Positions 8,333 through 17,902 of a stretch of 64,000 bases of DNA are shown here, in pieces. Position numbers and translations under genes: made by a program. The notes under the pieces were generated by a model that worked only from the letters and a program-made list of their open reading frames with translations, was not told the origin of the DNA and did no database searches. This stretch comes from Lachnospiraceae bacterium (GTDB lineage: Bacteria; Bacillota; Clostridia; Lachnospirales; Lachnospiraceae), in assembly GCA_017527205.1 (NCBI GenBank), contig JAFXQK010000073.1:62001-126000 (forward strand), read 5' to 3'. The stretch's first letter is position 1; every line of letters begins with the position of its first letter.

Positions 8333-9169
8333 ATGAGTTTACGTTTAGGAGAAATTCAGAAGCTGGAAATTGTGAAGAAGGTGGAGTTTGGCGTGTACTT
8401 GGCCGAGCCCGGACGCGAGGATGATAAGGTGCTTCTGCCCATCAAACAAGTGCCCGCAGGGGCAAGCGTTGGCGACGTAATGGAGGTATTCCTGTACAAG
8501 GATTCCAAGGACCGCCTGATCGCGACCACGAAACGCCCCAAGCTCATTATGGGCGAGGCGACGCTGCTTACCGTCGCACAGATGGGAAAAATCGGTGCTT
8601 TTTTGGACTGGGGCCTGGAGAAGGACCTGCTTTTGCCCTTTAAGCAACAGCGCGGCCGAATCAAGGAAGGCGACCAGGTTTTGGTTTCCCTCTACGTCGA
8701 TAAGAGCGAGCGCCTTTGCGCCACCATGAACGTGTACGAGCACCTGCTGTCCAACAGTTCCTACAAGAAGGATGACCGCGTGAACGGCAGAGTGTACGAG
8801 ATCAGTAATAATTTTGGCGCATTTGTTGCCGTGGACGATAAATATTCTGCGCTGATTCCGAAGAACGAGCTCTTCGGTGAAATTGAACCCGGACAAATCA
8901 TTTCGGCAAGAGTGATCAAGGTACAGGATGACGGAAGACTCCTTCTTAGTATTCGCGAGAAAGCTTACCTTCAGATTGACAAGGATGCGGAGAAAATCCT
9001 GCGGCTCCTGGACAGCTACGAGGGTTCCCTGCCCTTTACGGATAAGTCTGCGCCTGAGGTCATCACCCATGAGACCGGCATGAGTAAGAATGAATTCAAA
9101 CGTGCCGTAGGGCATCTCCTGAAGGAGAAAAAAATACAGATCGGAGAAAAATCCATTCGGAGATTATAG
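8333..9169 (+). CDS. CvfB-like S1 RNA-binding protein
   Basis: A 278-residue protein with repeated S1-type beta-barrel domains and a winged-helix C-terminus, as in CvfB/YitL, an RNA-binding regulator known from staphylococci. Visible S1 features are GAFLDWGLEKDLLLPFKQQ, NFGAFVAVDDKYSALIPKNELFG and IISARVIKVQDDGRLLLSIREKA; the C-terminal TGMSKNEFKRAVGHLLKEKKIQI is the winged helix. The ATG at 8333 is chosen because GGAGG lies eight bases upstream; an in-frame ATG at 8282 has none. The GDPD gene starts two bases after its stop, so the two are probably co-transcribed. Confidence 0.9.
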   Translation: MSLRLGEIQKLEIVKKVEFGVYLAEPGREDDKVLLPIKQVPAGASVGDVMEVFLYKDSKDRLIATTKRPKLIMGEATLLTVAQMGKIGAFLDWGLEKDLLLPFKQQRGRIKEGDQVLVSLYVDKSERLCATMNVYEHLLSNSSYKKDDRVNGRVYEISNNFGAFVAVDDKYSALIPKNELFGEIEPGQIISARVIKVQDDGRLLLSIREKAYLQIDKDAEKILRLLDSYEGSLPFTDKSAPEVITHETGMSKNEFKRAVGHLLKEKKIQIGEKSIRRL

Positions 9170-9171
9170 AC

Positions 9172-10011
9172 ATGGTTTGGTTAAGCATGGCACTCATTTT
9201 GTTGTGGTCGCCCCTGCTCTATCTATGGATGCTTGGGCCGGGGCACCCAAGAAGAAAAGAGATGCGCCCGTTTGAAAAGGTATACATAGCCCATCGGGGA
9301 CTTCATGACGTTTCCAAGGGGATTCCGGAAAACTCCCTGACGGCCTTTCAGAGGGCGGCGCAGGCAGGCTACGGAATGGAGATGGACCTGCAGCTGACGC
9401 GCGACGGAAAGCTTGTCGTGTTTCATGATGCATCGCTGGAACGCATGTGCGGCGTGAAAAAGAAGCTGACGGATCTGACCTACGAGGAATTGCGGCAATA
9501 CCCCCTGATGGAAACGAAGGAAAGGATTCCCTTGTTTGAGGACGTGCTAAAGGTTGTCGGAGGCAGAACGCCCCTGATCATCGAGATGAAGGCGGAGGGA
9601 AAGTGCTTCCGCGCGACCAAAATGGCCTGTGAAATGCTCTCGAACTATCAAGGCTTGTACTGCATGGAATCCTTTCATCCTCTCTGTATGTGGTGGGTCA
9701 GGAGACATTATCCTCAGATCCTGCGCGGACAGCTTTCCATGAATTACTTCGTAGAGGAGGCGGGCAGACCGTTTTATCAAAAGCTGGTCATGACCAGCAT
9801 GATCCTGAACGTCTTCTCCAGACCTGATTTTATTGCCTATAAGCATTCCCAACGCGAACAGTTCAGCTACCATCTGCTTCGGAAGCTTTACCGCGTGGAG
9901 AACGTGGCCTGGACAATTCGAAGTCAGGAGGAATTGGAGCAGGCACGCCCCACGTTTCGCGTCATGATTTTTGAAAATTTTATTCCAAGGACGGAAACTC
10001 AGAGCCGATAA
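9172..10011 (+). CDS. glycerophosphodiester phosphodiesterase family protein
   Basis: A 279-residue protein with an N-terminal membrane segment (WLSMALILLWSPLLYLWML) and a GDPD domain that hydrolyses glycerophosphodiesters to glycerol-3-phosphate and an alcohol. Motifs: YIAHRGLHDVSKGIPENSLTAF (catalytic His and Glu), GMEMDLQLTRDGKLVVFHDASLERMCG (metal ligands and second His) and IIEMKAEGK. The start lies two bases after the CvfB-like stop. Likely membrane-anchored and active in phospholipid or teichoic-acid turnover, which is inference. Confidence 0.9.
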   Translation: MVWLSMALILLWSPLLYLWMLGPGHPRRKEMRPFEKVYIAHRGLHDVSKGIPENSLTAFQRAAQAGYGMEMDLQLTRDGKLVVFHDASLERMCGVKKKLTDLTYEELRQYPLMETKERIPLFEDVLKVVGGRTPLIIEMKAEGKCFRATKMACEMLSNYQGLYCMESFHPLCMWWVRRHYPQILRGQLSMNYFVEEAGRPFYQKLVMTSMILNVFSRPDFIAYKHSQREQFSYHLLRKLYRVENVAWTIRSQEELEQARPTFRVMIFENFIPRTETQSR

Positions 10012-10020
10012 ACAGTATGC

Positions 10021-10060
10021 TTGTGCATTTTTAATAGGCACATATCGAAAAATTGCACAA
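10021..10060 (+). terminator. hairpin after the GDPD gene
   Basis: The arms 10021-10032 and 10048-10060 pair almost perfectly with one bulged base (TTGTGCATTTTT against AAAAATTGCACAA). Its position just after the GDPD stop suggests termination, possibly for either strand, although a clean U-tract is displaced by a short A-rich run. Confidence 0.4.
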
Positions 10061-10067
10061 AAAGCTA

Positions 10068-10096
10068 TTGCTTTTTTTGTTCGTTTTTGGTATAAA
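10068..10096 (+). promoter_or_regulatory. sigma-A type promoter for the PucR-type regulator
   Basis: TTGCTT (10068-10073) and TATAAA (10091-10096) are separated by 17 bases, 45 bases upstream of the chosen ATG at 10141. Confidence 0.6.
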
Positions 10097-10140
10097 TGTT
10101 TTATACGGTTTATTTTGGGGACGCAAAGGAGCGTGTACAT

Positions 10141-11223
10141 ATGATTTCGAATCAGATACTGCAGAATACAATTGACGGATTAAAGGGAATTGCCAGAATA
10201 GAGCTCTGTGTCATGGACGTGGACGGCAAGGAGGTTGCCAGCACCATTGACATGGGGAACTGCGCGAAGGCTGTGGTGGAGTTTGCCACTTCGCCCGCAG
10301 ATTCTCAGGAAATCCAGGGATATCAATACTTTAAGATCTTTGACGAGCAGCAGCTGGAGTATGTTTTGATCGTTGCAGGCAGCGGTGAGGATGTTTACGT
10401 CATTGGTAAAATGGTGGCCTTCCAGATCCAGAACCTGTTGGTGGCGTACAAGGAGCGCTTTGACAAGGATAACTTTATCAAGAATCTGCTCCTCGACAAT
10501 CTGCTTTTGGTGGACATTTACAGCCGCTCCAAGAAATTGCACATTCAGACGGACGTGGCCCGCGTGGTCATGATCGTGGAGACGGGAAACCGCAAGGACA
10601 ACAATGCACTGGAACTGACGCGCAATCATTTTGGTGCGAACAGCCGCGACTTTATCACGGCCGTGGATGAGAACAATGTCATTGTGGTTAAGGATCTGAC
10701 GGACGTCAATGCCGCAAAGGAAATTGACAAGTCCGCAAAGGCTCTTTGCGCCTTCCTGCAGAAGGAGGGCTTAAAGGTTCGCGTTGCCTACGGAACCGTC
10801 ATTCAAGAGATCAAGGAGGTCAGCCGTTCCTACAAGGAGGCGAAGATGGCTTTGGACGTCGGAAAGATTTTCTTCGACGACAGGGACATCGTGGCTTACA
10901 GTGAGCTTGGCATTGGACGACTCATCTATCAGTTGCCCATTCCCCTTTGTAAGATGTTTATTCGCGAGATCTTTGGCGGAAAGAGCCCTGATGAATTCGA
11001 CGAGGAGACGCTGACCACAATTTATAAGTTTTTCGAGAACAGCCTGAACGTATCAGAGACTTCTCGCCAGCTCTTTATCCACAGAAATACGCTTGTTTAT
11101 CGTCTGGATAAGCTGCAGAAGACGACAAATCTTGACCTGAGGGTTTTTGAAGATGCCATCACCTTCAAGATCGCCCTGATGGTCGTGAAATACATGAAAT
11201 ACATGGAAAGTATGGAATACTAA
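10141..11223 (+). CDS. CdaR/PucR-type transcriptional regulator
   Basis: A 360-residue regulator. The N-terminus (MISNQILQNTIDGLKGIARIELCVMDVDGKEVAST) resembles the sugar-diacid recognition domain, the middle a GGDEF-like fold, and the C-terminus is a PucR-type helix-turn-helix: FFENSLNVSETSRQLFIHRNTLVYRLDKL near residues 300-330. Such proteins usually activate uptake or catabolic genes in response to a small acid. The ATG at 10141 follows AAAGGAG; an in-frame ATG at 10096 sits inside the promoter and is rejected. It precedes ftsE, separated by a strong hairpin, so it may not be in the same transcript. Ligand unknown. Confidence 0.85.
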   Translation: MISNQILQNTIDGLKGIARIELCVMDVDGKEVASTIDMGNCAKAVVEFATSPADSQEIQGYQYFKIFDEQQLEYVLIVAGSGEDVYVIGKMVAFQIQNLLVAYKERFDKDNFIKNLLLDNLLLVDIYSRSKKLHIQTDVARVVMIVETGNRKDNNALELTRNHFGANSRDFITAVDENNVIVVKDLTDVNAAKEIDKSAKALCAFLQKEGLKVRVAYGTVIQEIKEVSRSYKEAKMALDVGKIFFDDRDIVAYSELGIGRLIYQLPIPLCKMFIREIFGGKSPDEFDEETLTTIYKFFENSLNVSETSRQLFIHRNTLVYRLDKLQKTTNLDLRVFEDAITFKIALMVVKYMKYMESMEY

Positions 11224-11243
11224 GTCCGCGTATGAAACCAAAC

Positions 11244-11275
11244 GGGCTCCCATTTCGTCTATCTAATGGGAGCCC
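11244..11275 (+). terminator. 10-bp hairpin between the regulator and ftsE
   Basis: GGGCTCCCAT (11244-11253) pairs perfectly with ATGGGAGCCC (11266-11275) across a 12-base loop. No U-run follows, so it may be a weak terminator, a processing site or an attenuator upstream of ftsE. Confidence 0.5.
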
Positions 11276-11340
11276 ATGATTATGAGAAAGAGAAGAAGCT
11301 CCAAAGGCTGCCGATGGTGGCAGGGAGATGACAGGATACT

Positions 11341-12084
11341 ATGAGTAGAAAAGAAGAAAAAGAAAAGCAGAGACAGGAATTTATTGAGGAAAAAGGGATT
11401 ATTTATTTAGAGAACGTCAGCAAGACCTATTCTGCGGGCGTGGCAGCAGTCAGCAACATGAACCTGAGCATTAAGCGGGGAGAATTCGTGTTTATCGTCG
11501 GTGAGAACGGTGCGGGAAAGTCCACGCTGTTCAAGCTCCTTATGCGAGAGCTCAAGGCCAGCGAAGGCGGCGTCTATGTCATGGGGCAGGACGCAGGGAA
11601 GTTGCGCCATCGTCAGATTCCGAAGTATCGTCGCCAGATTGGCGTCGTATTTCAGGATTTCCGTCTTTTGACGGACAGAAACGTGTATGAGAACGTGGCA
11701 TTTGCCCAGAGAATTCTTGAGGTACCCACGGAGGAGATCCGCAGAAACGTTCCGACCATTCTGGCAACGGTGGGTCTTGCAGGAAAATACAAGGCAAAAA
11801 TCCGCGAATTGTCCGGAGGAGAACAGCAGAGAGTCGCATTGGCGAGGGCTCTGATCAATTCGCCTGCCATTTTGCTCGCGGATGAGCCTACGGGTAATCT
11901 GGATCCCCAGAACGCATGGGGCATCATGGAGCTTTTAGAGGAAATCAATGCGCAGGGTACGACCGTGGTCATGATCACGCATAACAGAGAAATCGTAAAC
12001 AGCATGCGTAAGAGGGTCATTGCGCTGAAAAAGGGCGTCATTGTGAGTGATCAAGAGGATGGTGAGTATGTTGAGGAAGATTAA
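11341..12084 (+). CDS. ftsE: cell-division ATP-binding protein FtsE
   Basis: ABC-type ATPase of 247 residues that pairs with FtsX to control peptidoglycan hydrolases at the septum. Walker A is GENGAGKST, the signature LSGGEQQRVALARAL, Walker B ILLADEPTGNLD, and the switch His lies in MITHNREIV. An N-terminal extension of about 20 charged residues precedes the usual start of the fold, and the Walker A has EN where FtsE usually has PS. It overlaps the start of ftsX by 17 bases. ATP hydrolysis is expected to move FtsX, which in turn activates the M23 protein encoded downstream. Confidence 0.93.
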   Translation: MSRKEEKEKQRQEFIEEKGIIYLENVSKTYSAGVAAVSNMNLSIKRGEFVFIVGENGAGKSTLFKLLMRELKASEGGVYVMGQDAGKLRHRQIPKYRRQIGVVFQDFRLLTDRNVYENVAFAQRILEVPTEEIRRNVPTILATVGLAGKYKAKIRELSGGEQQRVALARALINSPAILLADEPTGNLDPQNAWGIMELLEEINAQGTTVVMITHNREIVNSMRKRVIALKKGVIVSDQEDGEYVEED

Positions 12085-13042
12085 TTCGTTTTTTTACGTA
12101 TTTCGGCAGGGCTTAGCGAATATCCTGCATAATAAGCTTTTTTCGCTGGCGTCCATTGCGACCATTACGGCCTGTCTGTTTATGTTTGGGGCGTTTTATG
12201 CCATTGTTACCAACTTTCAGCACATGGTGATGAAGGTTGAGGAGGGAGTTTCCGTTACGGTATTCTTCCACTCGGAATATGACCTTTGCTATCTTTCTGA
12301 GGGCTATGAGCATCGGGAGGAGTACGTGCATCCCGATGGGCAGATTCCTTCCAAGGAGCGACTTGAGGAGATTGGAAGGGAAATCGAGGCCAGGGAAGAG
12401 GTATCCGGCGTAAAGTTTATCAGCGACGATGAAGCGTGGGCCGCATTTGGACCGGAGCACTTTGGAGAGGACTATGCCAGCGGCTATGAAGATAACCCTC
12501 TGCGCGGTGAGGATAATTACGAGGTCTATCTGAGCGACGTCAGCATGCAGGATTCGCTGGTGACTTGGCTTAAGAGCCTTCCCGAGGTTCGCCGCGTAAA
12601 CTATGACGAGGCAACGGCGACGACGCTGACGGGTACAAATCTGATCATTGCCTATGTTTCCGCCGGAATTATTGCACTGTTGTTTGCAGTCAGCATTTTC
12701 CTGATCAGCAATACGGTTGCTACGGGTATTGCGATCCGCAGTCAGGAGATCAGCATCATGAAATATATCGGCGCGACGGATTTCCTGGTACGTTCCCCCT
12801 TCGTGATTGAGGGTATGATCATTGGACTGCTTGGCGCGGGAATTCCGCTGATCATTCTATATCAGTTGTATCAATATGCCATGGAGTATCTCATGTCGAG
12901 ATTCCCGATGCTGAGCACGAGGTTAGGTTTCCTGCCGGTGAACGAAGTCTTTTCGTTTCTGACGCCTGTCTGCTTTGCCATCGGCGTTGGCATCGGTTTC
13001 CTTGGAAGTATGTTGTCCGTTAGAAAGCATTTGAGAGTATAA
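12068..13042 (+). CDS. ftsX: cell-division membrane protein FtsX
   Basis: A 324-residue FtsX/MacB-type permease partner of FtsE. Topology by eye: one membrane helix near residues 25-50, a long extracellular domain (about 50-185, rich in Glu/Asp), then three helices near 195-220, 245-265 and 295-315. The motif GIAIRSQEISIMKYIGATDFLVRSPFVIEG is typical of FtsX. The ATG at 12068 was chosen because AAGAGG lies nine bases upstream; GTG 12047 and ATG 12059 are in-frame alternatives. It overlaps ftsE, so the two are translationally coupled. Confidence 0.92.
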   Translation: MLRKINSFFYVFRQGLANILHNKLFSLASIATITACLFMFGAFYAIVTNFQHMVMKVEEGVSVTVFFHSEYDLCYLSEGYEHREEYVHPDGQIPSKERLEEIGREIEAREEVSGVKFISDDEAWAAFGPEHFGEDYASGYEDNPLRGEDNYEVYLSDVSMQDSLVTWLKSLPEVRRVNYDEATATTLTGTNLIIAYVSAGIIALLFAVSIFLISNTVATGIAIRSQEISIMKYIGATDFLVRSPFVIEGMIIGLLGAGIPLIILYQLYQYAMEYLMSRFPMLSTRLGFLPVNEVFSFLTPVCFAIGVGIGFLGSMLSVRKHLRV

Positions 13043-13062
13043 GGCACATAAGAGAAAAGCAC

Positions 13063-14298
13063 ATGAAGAAAAAGCGGTTTGTGGTGACGGGACTTTTGAT
13101 CTGTCTGACCTTATTGCTCATGGGATTATGGAATGCGAGCGTGCTTCGAAGCAAGGCTGCGAAGAATAATGATTCCACCATCTTGCAGAACATCAAGGAA
13201 AAGCAGGAGCAAATCTCAAAGGCAGAGAAGGAAAAGAGCGGATTAAAGAAGAACCTCAGCGACGTTCAGTCGATTCAGAAAAATTTGGAATCCAAGAAAA
13301 AGGATTTGAACAAGTACATAGCGGAGCTGGATGATCAGATTGCTTTGGTAGATGCGAGGATGGCAGAGCTGAGGGAGGAAATCGTCCTGAAGGAGGCAGA
13401 GCTTGCCGCCACGCAGGCGGAGGTCGAGGAGGCCATTGCCAGGGAAACGGGGCAGATGGATAACATGATCATTCGCGCCCGGCAGATGTACGAGAAGAGA
13501 AGCAGTCTTGCAACGGAGCTGCTTACGGGGGTCTCCGGGATGGGCGAGTTTCTCAATCGCGCGGAGCTCATGGAGCGCCTTGTCACCTATGACAAGGAAC
13601 AGTGGACCATGTATCAGAATTACCGAAAATACGTGGAGCTTTGCGAGAGACAGTTAGAGCTTGAAAAGGAAATCTTGGATCAGACCAAGGAAAACGTCGA
13701 GCTGGAACAGAGTACGCTGGAGCTGTTTTTAGAGCAAAAGAAGCGTGACATCGAGGCCTACGAGGCTGACATTTCAAATAATGAAAAGGCCATCGAGGAA
13801 TATGAGGCCATGATCCGCCAGCAGGATGAGGAGATTAAGGCATTGGAGGCAGCGCTTGCCGCAGAACGCAAGAAGCTGACCGTGCAGCGTACCTATGACG
13901 GTGGTACCTTTGTCTTTCCGTTGGAATCCTATACGAGGGTCAGCGATCCTTATGGATGGCGTATTCATCCCATTTTGAAGGTGAAGCAGTTCCATAACGG
14001 CATAGACCTTGCGGCGCCAAAGGGAACGCCCATGTATGCGGCGTATGACGGCGTGGTTGTCGCTGCGGCGTATAGCCCGACCATGGGAAATTACGTCATG
14101 ATTGATCACGGGGATAATCTCTATACGGTGTATATGCATGCCTCTGTTTTGAAGGTTTCTGAGGATGCCGTCGTGACTCGTGGTCAGACCATCGCACTCG
14201 TGGGCTCTACGGGAAGGTCGACGGGACCTCACTTACATTTTAGCGTAAGAAAAGACGGCGAATACGTATCACCGCTTGATTATATCACGCTTCCATAG
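13063..14298 (+). CDS. coiled-coil M23 peptidoglycan endopeptidase (EnvC/PcsB-like)
   Basis: An exported cell-wall hydrolase or hydrolase activator of 411 residues. An N-terminal membrane or signal segment (VVTGLLICLTLLLMGLW) is followed by a long coiled coil (about residues 35-275) and a C-terminal LytM domain. The zinc ligands are intact: HNGID near residue 311 and HLHFSV near residue 391, with MGNYVMIDHGD and TVYMHAS between them, so it should be catalytically active. Its place directly after ftsEX matches the known partnership in which FtsX engages the coiled coil of an EnvC-, PcsB- or CwlO-type protein to switch on cleavage. Confidence 0.93.
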   Translation: MKKKRFVVTGLLICLTLLLMGLWNASVLRSKAAKNNDSTILQNIKEKQEQISKAEKEKSGLKKNLSDVQSIQKNLESKKKDLNKYIAELDDQIALVDARMAELREEIVLKEAELAATQAEVEEAIARETGQMDNMIIRARQMYEKRSSLATELLTGVSGMGEFLNRAELMERLVTYDKEQWTMYQNYRKYVELCERQLELEKEILDQTKENVELEQSTLELFLEQKKRDIEAYEADISNNEKAIEEYEAMIRQQDEEIKALEAALAAERKKLTVQRTYDGGTFVFPLESYTRVSDPYGWRIHPILKVKQFHNGIDLAAPKGTPMYAAYDGVVVAAAYSPTMGNYVMIDHGDNLYTVYMHASVLKVSEDAVVTRGQTIALVGSTGRSTGPHLHFSVRKDGEYVSPLDYITLP

Positions 14299-14375
14299 AA
14301 AAAACGGGGCTGTATATTACCTAAGAATCGTTTTGAATTGCCGGGGGGGATACGGCATAAAAGGAGCATCAAAAG

Positions 14376-15704
14376 ATGGATCAGAATCAGTATTTAGACA
14401 TGGATTCCTATCGTACTGGGAATCAGACGGCATCATTCATGAAAAGGAAGGATAACGGAGCATTTTGGGGCGGACTCGTCTTGGGAATGGTAGGAACGCT
14501 GATCATTACCGGTTTACTCGTTCTTGCTTTTTGGAATGCCGGCAAGGCCGCGATGCAAAAAAACGGGGGAGGCTCAGACGGAAGCGTCGGTATCTCCTCT
14601 TCTAAAAAGAAAACGAAGGACCAGGACTTTGTCACGGAGGAAATGATCACCAAAATCAATTATATCGCGAATCTTATTCATGAAGGATTCTTTTTGGATG
14701 AGGTTTCCGATGAAGATCTGGAGAACGGCATCTATGAGGGATTGATGAATGCCCTCAATGATCCTTATTCAGAATATTATACAAAAGCGGAATTTGAAGA
14801 AATCATGCAGAGCTCCTCAGGCATTTATTATGGCATCGGAGCCTATGTCAGCATCGACAATGAAACGAATCTTCCCAAGATCAGCGGCGTGTTTAAGAAT
14901 AGCCCCGCGGAGGAAGCAGGACTTCGTACGGATGATCTGATTTACATGGTCAACGGAGAGCAGACCTATGGAAAGAGCCTGTCTGACGTGGTTGCCAAAA
15001 TCCGCGGCGAGGAGAATACGACGGTGAACATTACCATCGTCCGAGATTCGGAGCAGCTTGAGAAGACCGTGATGAGAAGGCGGGTAGAGAATCCTACCGT
15101 AAATACGGAAATGTACGAAAATGGCATGGGTTACCTTCAGATTACGGAATTTGATGACGTCACGACGACGCAGTTTTTGGAAGGCATGGAATCTCTGTAT
15201 CAGTCCGGCATGCAGGGACTGATTCTTGACCTGCGTGCGAATCCCGGCGGAAATCTCTCCACGGTGGTTCAGATTGCGCAAAACCTTCTTCCGGAAGGAC
15301 TGGTCGTCTACACGGAGGATAAGAATGGCAATCGAAAGGATTATAAGTGTAAGGGCGATAAGGAGATTCAGATCCCCATGGTAGTTCTCGTGGATTCCAA
15401 TTCTGCCAGCGCTGCGGAGATTCTTTCAGGTGCCATTCAGGATTACAAGAAGGGAACGCTGATCGGAAAGACGACCTATGGTAAGGGGATTGTACAATCC
15501 ATCATCCCGTCAGCTGATGGAACTGCCGTTAAGATCACCGTGAGCGGATACTTTACTCCGAATGGCAGAAACATTCATAAGATCGGAATTGAGCCTGACA
15601 TTGACTGTGACTTTGACGGTACCCTTTATTACAATGTAGAGAATCCCGTTGACACGCAATTGGAAAAGGCGAAGGAAGTTTTGGCAGATCTGATGAAGAA
15701 ATAA
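14376..15704 (+). CDS. carboxy-terminal processing protease (CtpA/S41)
   Basis: A 442-residue S41 peptidase with an N-terminal membrane anchor (near residues 28-52), a PDZ domain (about 145-225) and the catalytic domain. Ser345 in SNSASAAEIL and Lys370 in KTTYGKG have the 25-residue spacing of the Ser-Lys dyad. AAGGAG precedes the ATG. It is the last gene of the ftsEX-M23 cluster, before a strong hairpin; in Bacillus a ctpB gene also neighbours ftsEX, so it may trim envelope proteins connected with division or morphogenesis. Confidence 0.92.
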   Translation: MDQNQYLDMDSYRTGNQTASFMKRKDNGAFWGGLVLGMVGTLIITGLLVLAFWNAGKAAMQKNGGGSDGSVGISSSKKKTKDQDFVTEEMITKINYIANLIHEGFFLDEVSDEDLENGIYEGLMNALNDPYSEYYTKAEFEEIMQSSSGIYYGIGAYVSIDNETNLPKISGVFKNSPAEEAGLRTDDLIYMVNGEQTYGKSLSDVVAKIRGEENTTVNITIVRDSEQLEKTVMRRRVENPTVNTEMYENGMGYLQITEFDDVTTTQFLEGMESLYQSGMQGLILDLRANPGGNLSTVVQIAQNLLPEGLVVYTEDKNGNRKDYKCKGDKEIQIPMVVLVDSNSASAAEILSGAIQDYKKGTLIGKTTYGKGIVQSIIPSADGTAVKITVSGYFTPNGRNIHKIGIEPDIDCDFDGTLYYNVENPVDTQLEKAKEVLADLMKK

Positions 15705-15716
15705 AATAGCAGGGGG

Positions 15717-15755
15717 AAAGTACAGAACAAACATTCGATTGTGCTGTACTTTTTC
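15717..15755 (+). terminator. intrinsic terminator after ctpA
   Basis: AAAGTACAG (15717-15725) pairs with CTGTACTTT (15744-15752), followed by further Ts. It closes the ftsE-ctpA unit and its right arm touches the promoter region of uvrB. Confidence 0.6.
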
Positions 15756-15764
15756 TTTGCCTTC

Positions 15765-15773
15765 TGCTATACT
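15765..15773 (+). promoter_or_regulatory. extended -10 promoter element for uvrB
   Basis: TGCTATACT: TATACT at 15768-15773 with an upstream TG, so an extended -10. The -35 at 17 bases distance (TGTACT, 15745-15750) is poor and overlaps the terminator arm. The ATG of uvrB lies 71 bases downstream. Confidence 0.5.
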
Positions 15774-15811
15774 GATCCTATAAGCGCTGTACGAGGGGAA
15801 GGCAATATCAT

Positions 15812-15826
15812 ATCGCGAAGCGATTT
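15812..15826. repeat. mini-hairpin ATCGCGAAGCGATTT, copy 1
   Basis: ATCGC and GCGAT pair across a GAA loop just upstream of the uvrB ribosome site. The same 15 bases occur at 62966-62980, again just before a gene. Confidence 0.5.
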
Positions 15827-15844
15827 CGTATAAGAAGGTGAAGT

Positions 15845-17830
15845 ATGGATCATTTTGTGTTACATTCCGAATATCAGCCGACCGGAGATCAGCCTAAGGC
15901 CATTGAAGAGCTGGTGGAGGGCTTTCGGGCGGGCAATCAGTTTGAAACCTTGCTAGGCGTCACGGGCTCTGGTAAGACGTTTACCATGGCGAACGTGATT
16001 GCCGCTTTGAATAAACCGACCTTGGTTATCGCGCACAACAAAACGTTGGCGGCGCAGCTCTATGGGGAGTTCAAGGAATTTTTTCCTGAGAATGCGGTAG
16101 AATATTTTGTAAGCTATTATGATTATTATCAGCCAGAGGCTTACGTGCCGCAGTCGGATACCTACATCGCGAAGGATTCCTCCATCAATGATGAGATCGA
16201 TAAGCTTCGGCTTTCTGCGACGGCATCCCTCACGGAGCGGCGGGACGTTGTGGTCGTGGCCAGCGTGTCCTGCATTTACGGCCTGGGCAGCCCCGACGAA
16301 TATCAGGACATGGTCGTGAGCCTTAGGCCCGGCATGACCAAGGATCGAGACCAGGTGCTTCGAGAGCTCGTGGACATGCAGTACGTCAGAAATGACCTTG
16401 ACCTGGAGCGCGGTACCTTCCGCGTGCGGGGGGACGTGTTGGAGATCTATCCTGCGGAGGGCGGAGATTATTTCATTCGCGTGGAGTTTTTTGGAGATGA
16501 GATAGACCGCATTGCACAGGTGGAGCCCCTCTCGGGAAAGGTGCACGCAACGCTGCAGCATGTCGCAATCTTCCCGGCTTCGCATTACGTCGTTGCGCCG
16601 GAGAAGATCAAGCTTGCCTGTGACAATATTGAAAAAGAACTAGAGGAGCGTGTGAAATTCTTTAAGTCTGAGGACAAGCTGATCGAGGCACAGCGTATCT
16701 CCGAGAGGACGAATTTCGACGTGGAAATGCTTCGAGAGACAGGCTTTTGCTCCGGTATCGAGAACTATTCGCGGCATCTCGTCGGCTCGAAGCCGGGAGA
16801 CCCGCCCATGACGCTCATGGATTTCTTCCCGGATGATTTCCTGATCATCATTGACGAGTCTCACATGACGATTCCGCAGATTGGCGCGATGTTCCATGGA
16901 GACCGCTCAAGGAAGACGACGCTGGTGGACTATGGCTTCCGCCTTCCGTCGGCCTTGGATAATCGTCCCTTAAGCTTTCAGGAATTTGAGGATCACATTG
17001 ATCAGATGCTGTTTGTGTCCGCGACTCCTGCGAAGTATGAAGAGGAGCATGAGCTTCTTCGAACCGAACAAATCATCCGACCGACGGGACTGCTGGACCC
17101 CGAGGTCATTGTGCGTCCCGTGGAGGGGCAGATTGATGATCTTGTAGGCGAGATCAATAGGGAAGTGGCAAAGCACAACAAGGTTCTCGTGACGACATTG
17201 ACAAAGCGCATGGCGGAGGATCTTACGGACTATCTGAAGGAGGTCGGCATTCGCGTGAAGTACCTGCATTCCGATATTGACACGCTGGAGCGTGCGCAGA
17301 TCATTCGGGACATGCGACTGGACGTGTTCGACGTATTGGTCGGCATCAACCTTCTGAGGGAGGGCTTGGACATCCCTGAAATTTCTTTGGTAGCGATTTT
17401 GGATGCGGACAAGGAGGGCTTCCTTCGAAGCGGAACCTCTTTGATTCAAACCATTGGACGTGCCGCGCGAAATGCTGAGGGACACGTCGTGATGTACGCG
17501 GATGAGATCACGGATTCCATGCGGACGGCCATCGACGAGACAAACAGACGCCGCGCCATCCAGCAAAAGTATAATGAGGAGCATGGAATTACGCCGCAGA
17601 CCATCAAGAAGGCCGTGCGAGATCTTATCAGCATCTCTAAGGCAGTTGCCAAGGAGGAAATGCGGTTCGAGAAGGATCCAGAATCCATGAACAAAAAGGA
17701 GCTGGAGAAGCTCATTGGCGAGGTACAAAAGAAAATGCAGCGCGCTGCGGCAGATCTGGATTTCGAATCGGCGGCAGAGCTGCGTGACAAGATGATCGAG
17801 CTGAAAAAGCATCTTCGTGACATGGAATAA
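15845..17830 (+). CDS. uvrB: excinuclease ABC subunit B (UvrB)
   Basis: A 661-residue helicase-like subunit of nucleotide excision repair; it receives damaged DNA from UvrA and recruits UvrC. Motifs: Walker [17 protein letters not shown] near residue 39, the damage-probing hairpin region [12 protein letters not shown], Walker [20 protein letters not shown], and the C-terminal UVR motif ([20 protein letters not shown]) that binds UvrC. Full family length. The start follows AAGAAGGTGA. A TTG-initiated small membrane protein and uvrA come next on the same strand. Confidence 0.97.
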   Translation: MDHFVLHSEYQPTGDQPKAIEELVEGFRAGNQFETLLGVTGSGKTFTMANVIAALNKPTLVIAHNKTLAAQLYGEFKEFFPENAVEYFVSYYDYYQPEAYVPQSDTYIAKDSSINDEIDKLRLSATASLTERRDVVVVASVSCIYGLGSPDEYQDMVVSLRPGMTKDRDQVLRELVDMQYVRNDLDLERGTFRVRGDVLEIYPAEGGDYFIRVEFFGDEIDRIAQVEPLSGKVHATLQHVAIFPASHYVVAPEKIKLACDNIEKELEERVKFFKSEDKLIEAQRISERTNFDVEMLRETGFCSGIENYSRHLVGSKPGDPPMTLMDFFPDDFLIIIDESHMTIPQIGAMFHGDRSRKTTLVDYGFRLPSALDNRPLSFQEFEDHIDQMLFVSATPAKYEEEHELLRTEQIIRPTGLLDPEVIVRPVEGQIDDLVGEINREVAKHNKVLVTTLTKRMAEDLTDYLKEVGIRVKYLHSDIDTLERAQIIRDMRLDVFDVLVGINLLREGLDIPEISLVAILDADKEGFLRSGTSLIQTIGRAARNAEGHVVMYADEITDSMRTAIDETNRRRAIQQKYNEEHGITPQTIKKAVRDLISISKAVAKEEMRFEKDPESMNKKELEKLIGEVQKKMQRAAADLDFESAAELRDKMIELKKHLRDME

Positions 17831-17902
17831 AAGGACGTGACGGGGTGTGCCGGGAAGGAACGCTTGGCTTTGCACGTCGAAGAAAGTTTGGAGGTGGCAA
17901 AT

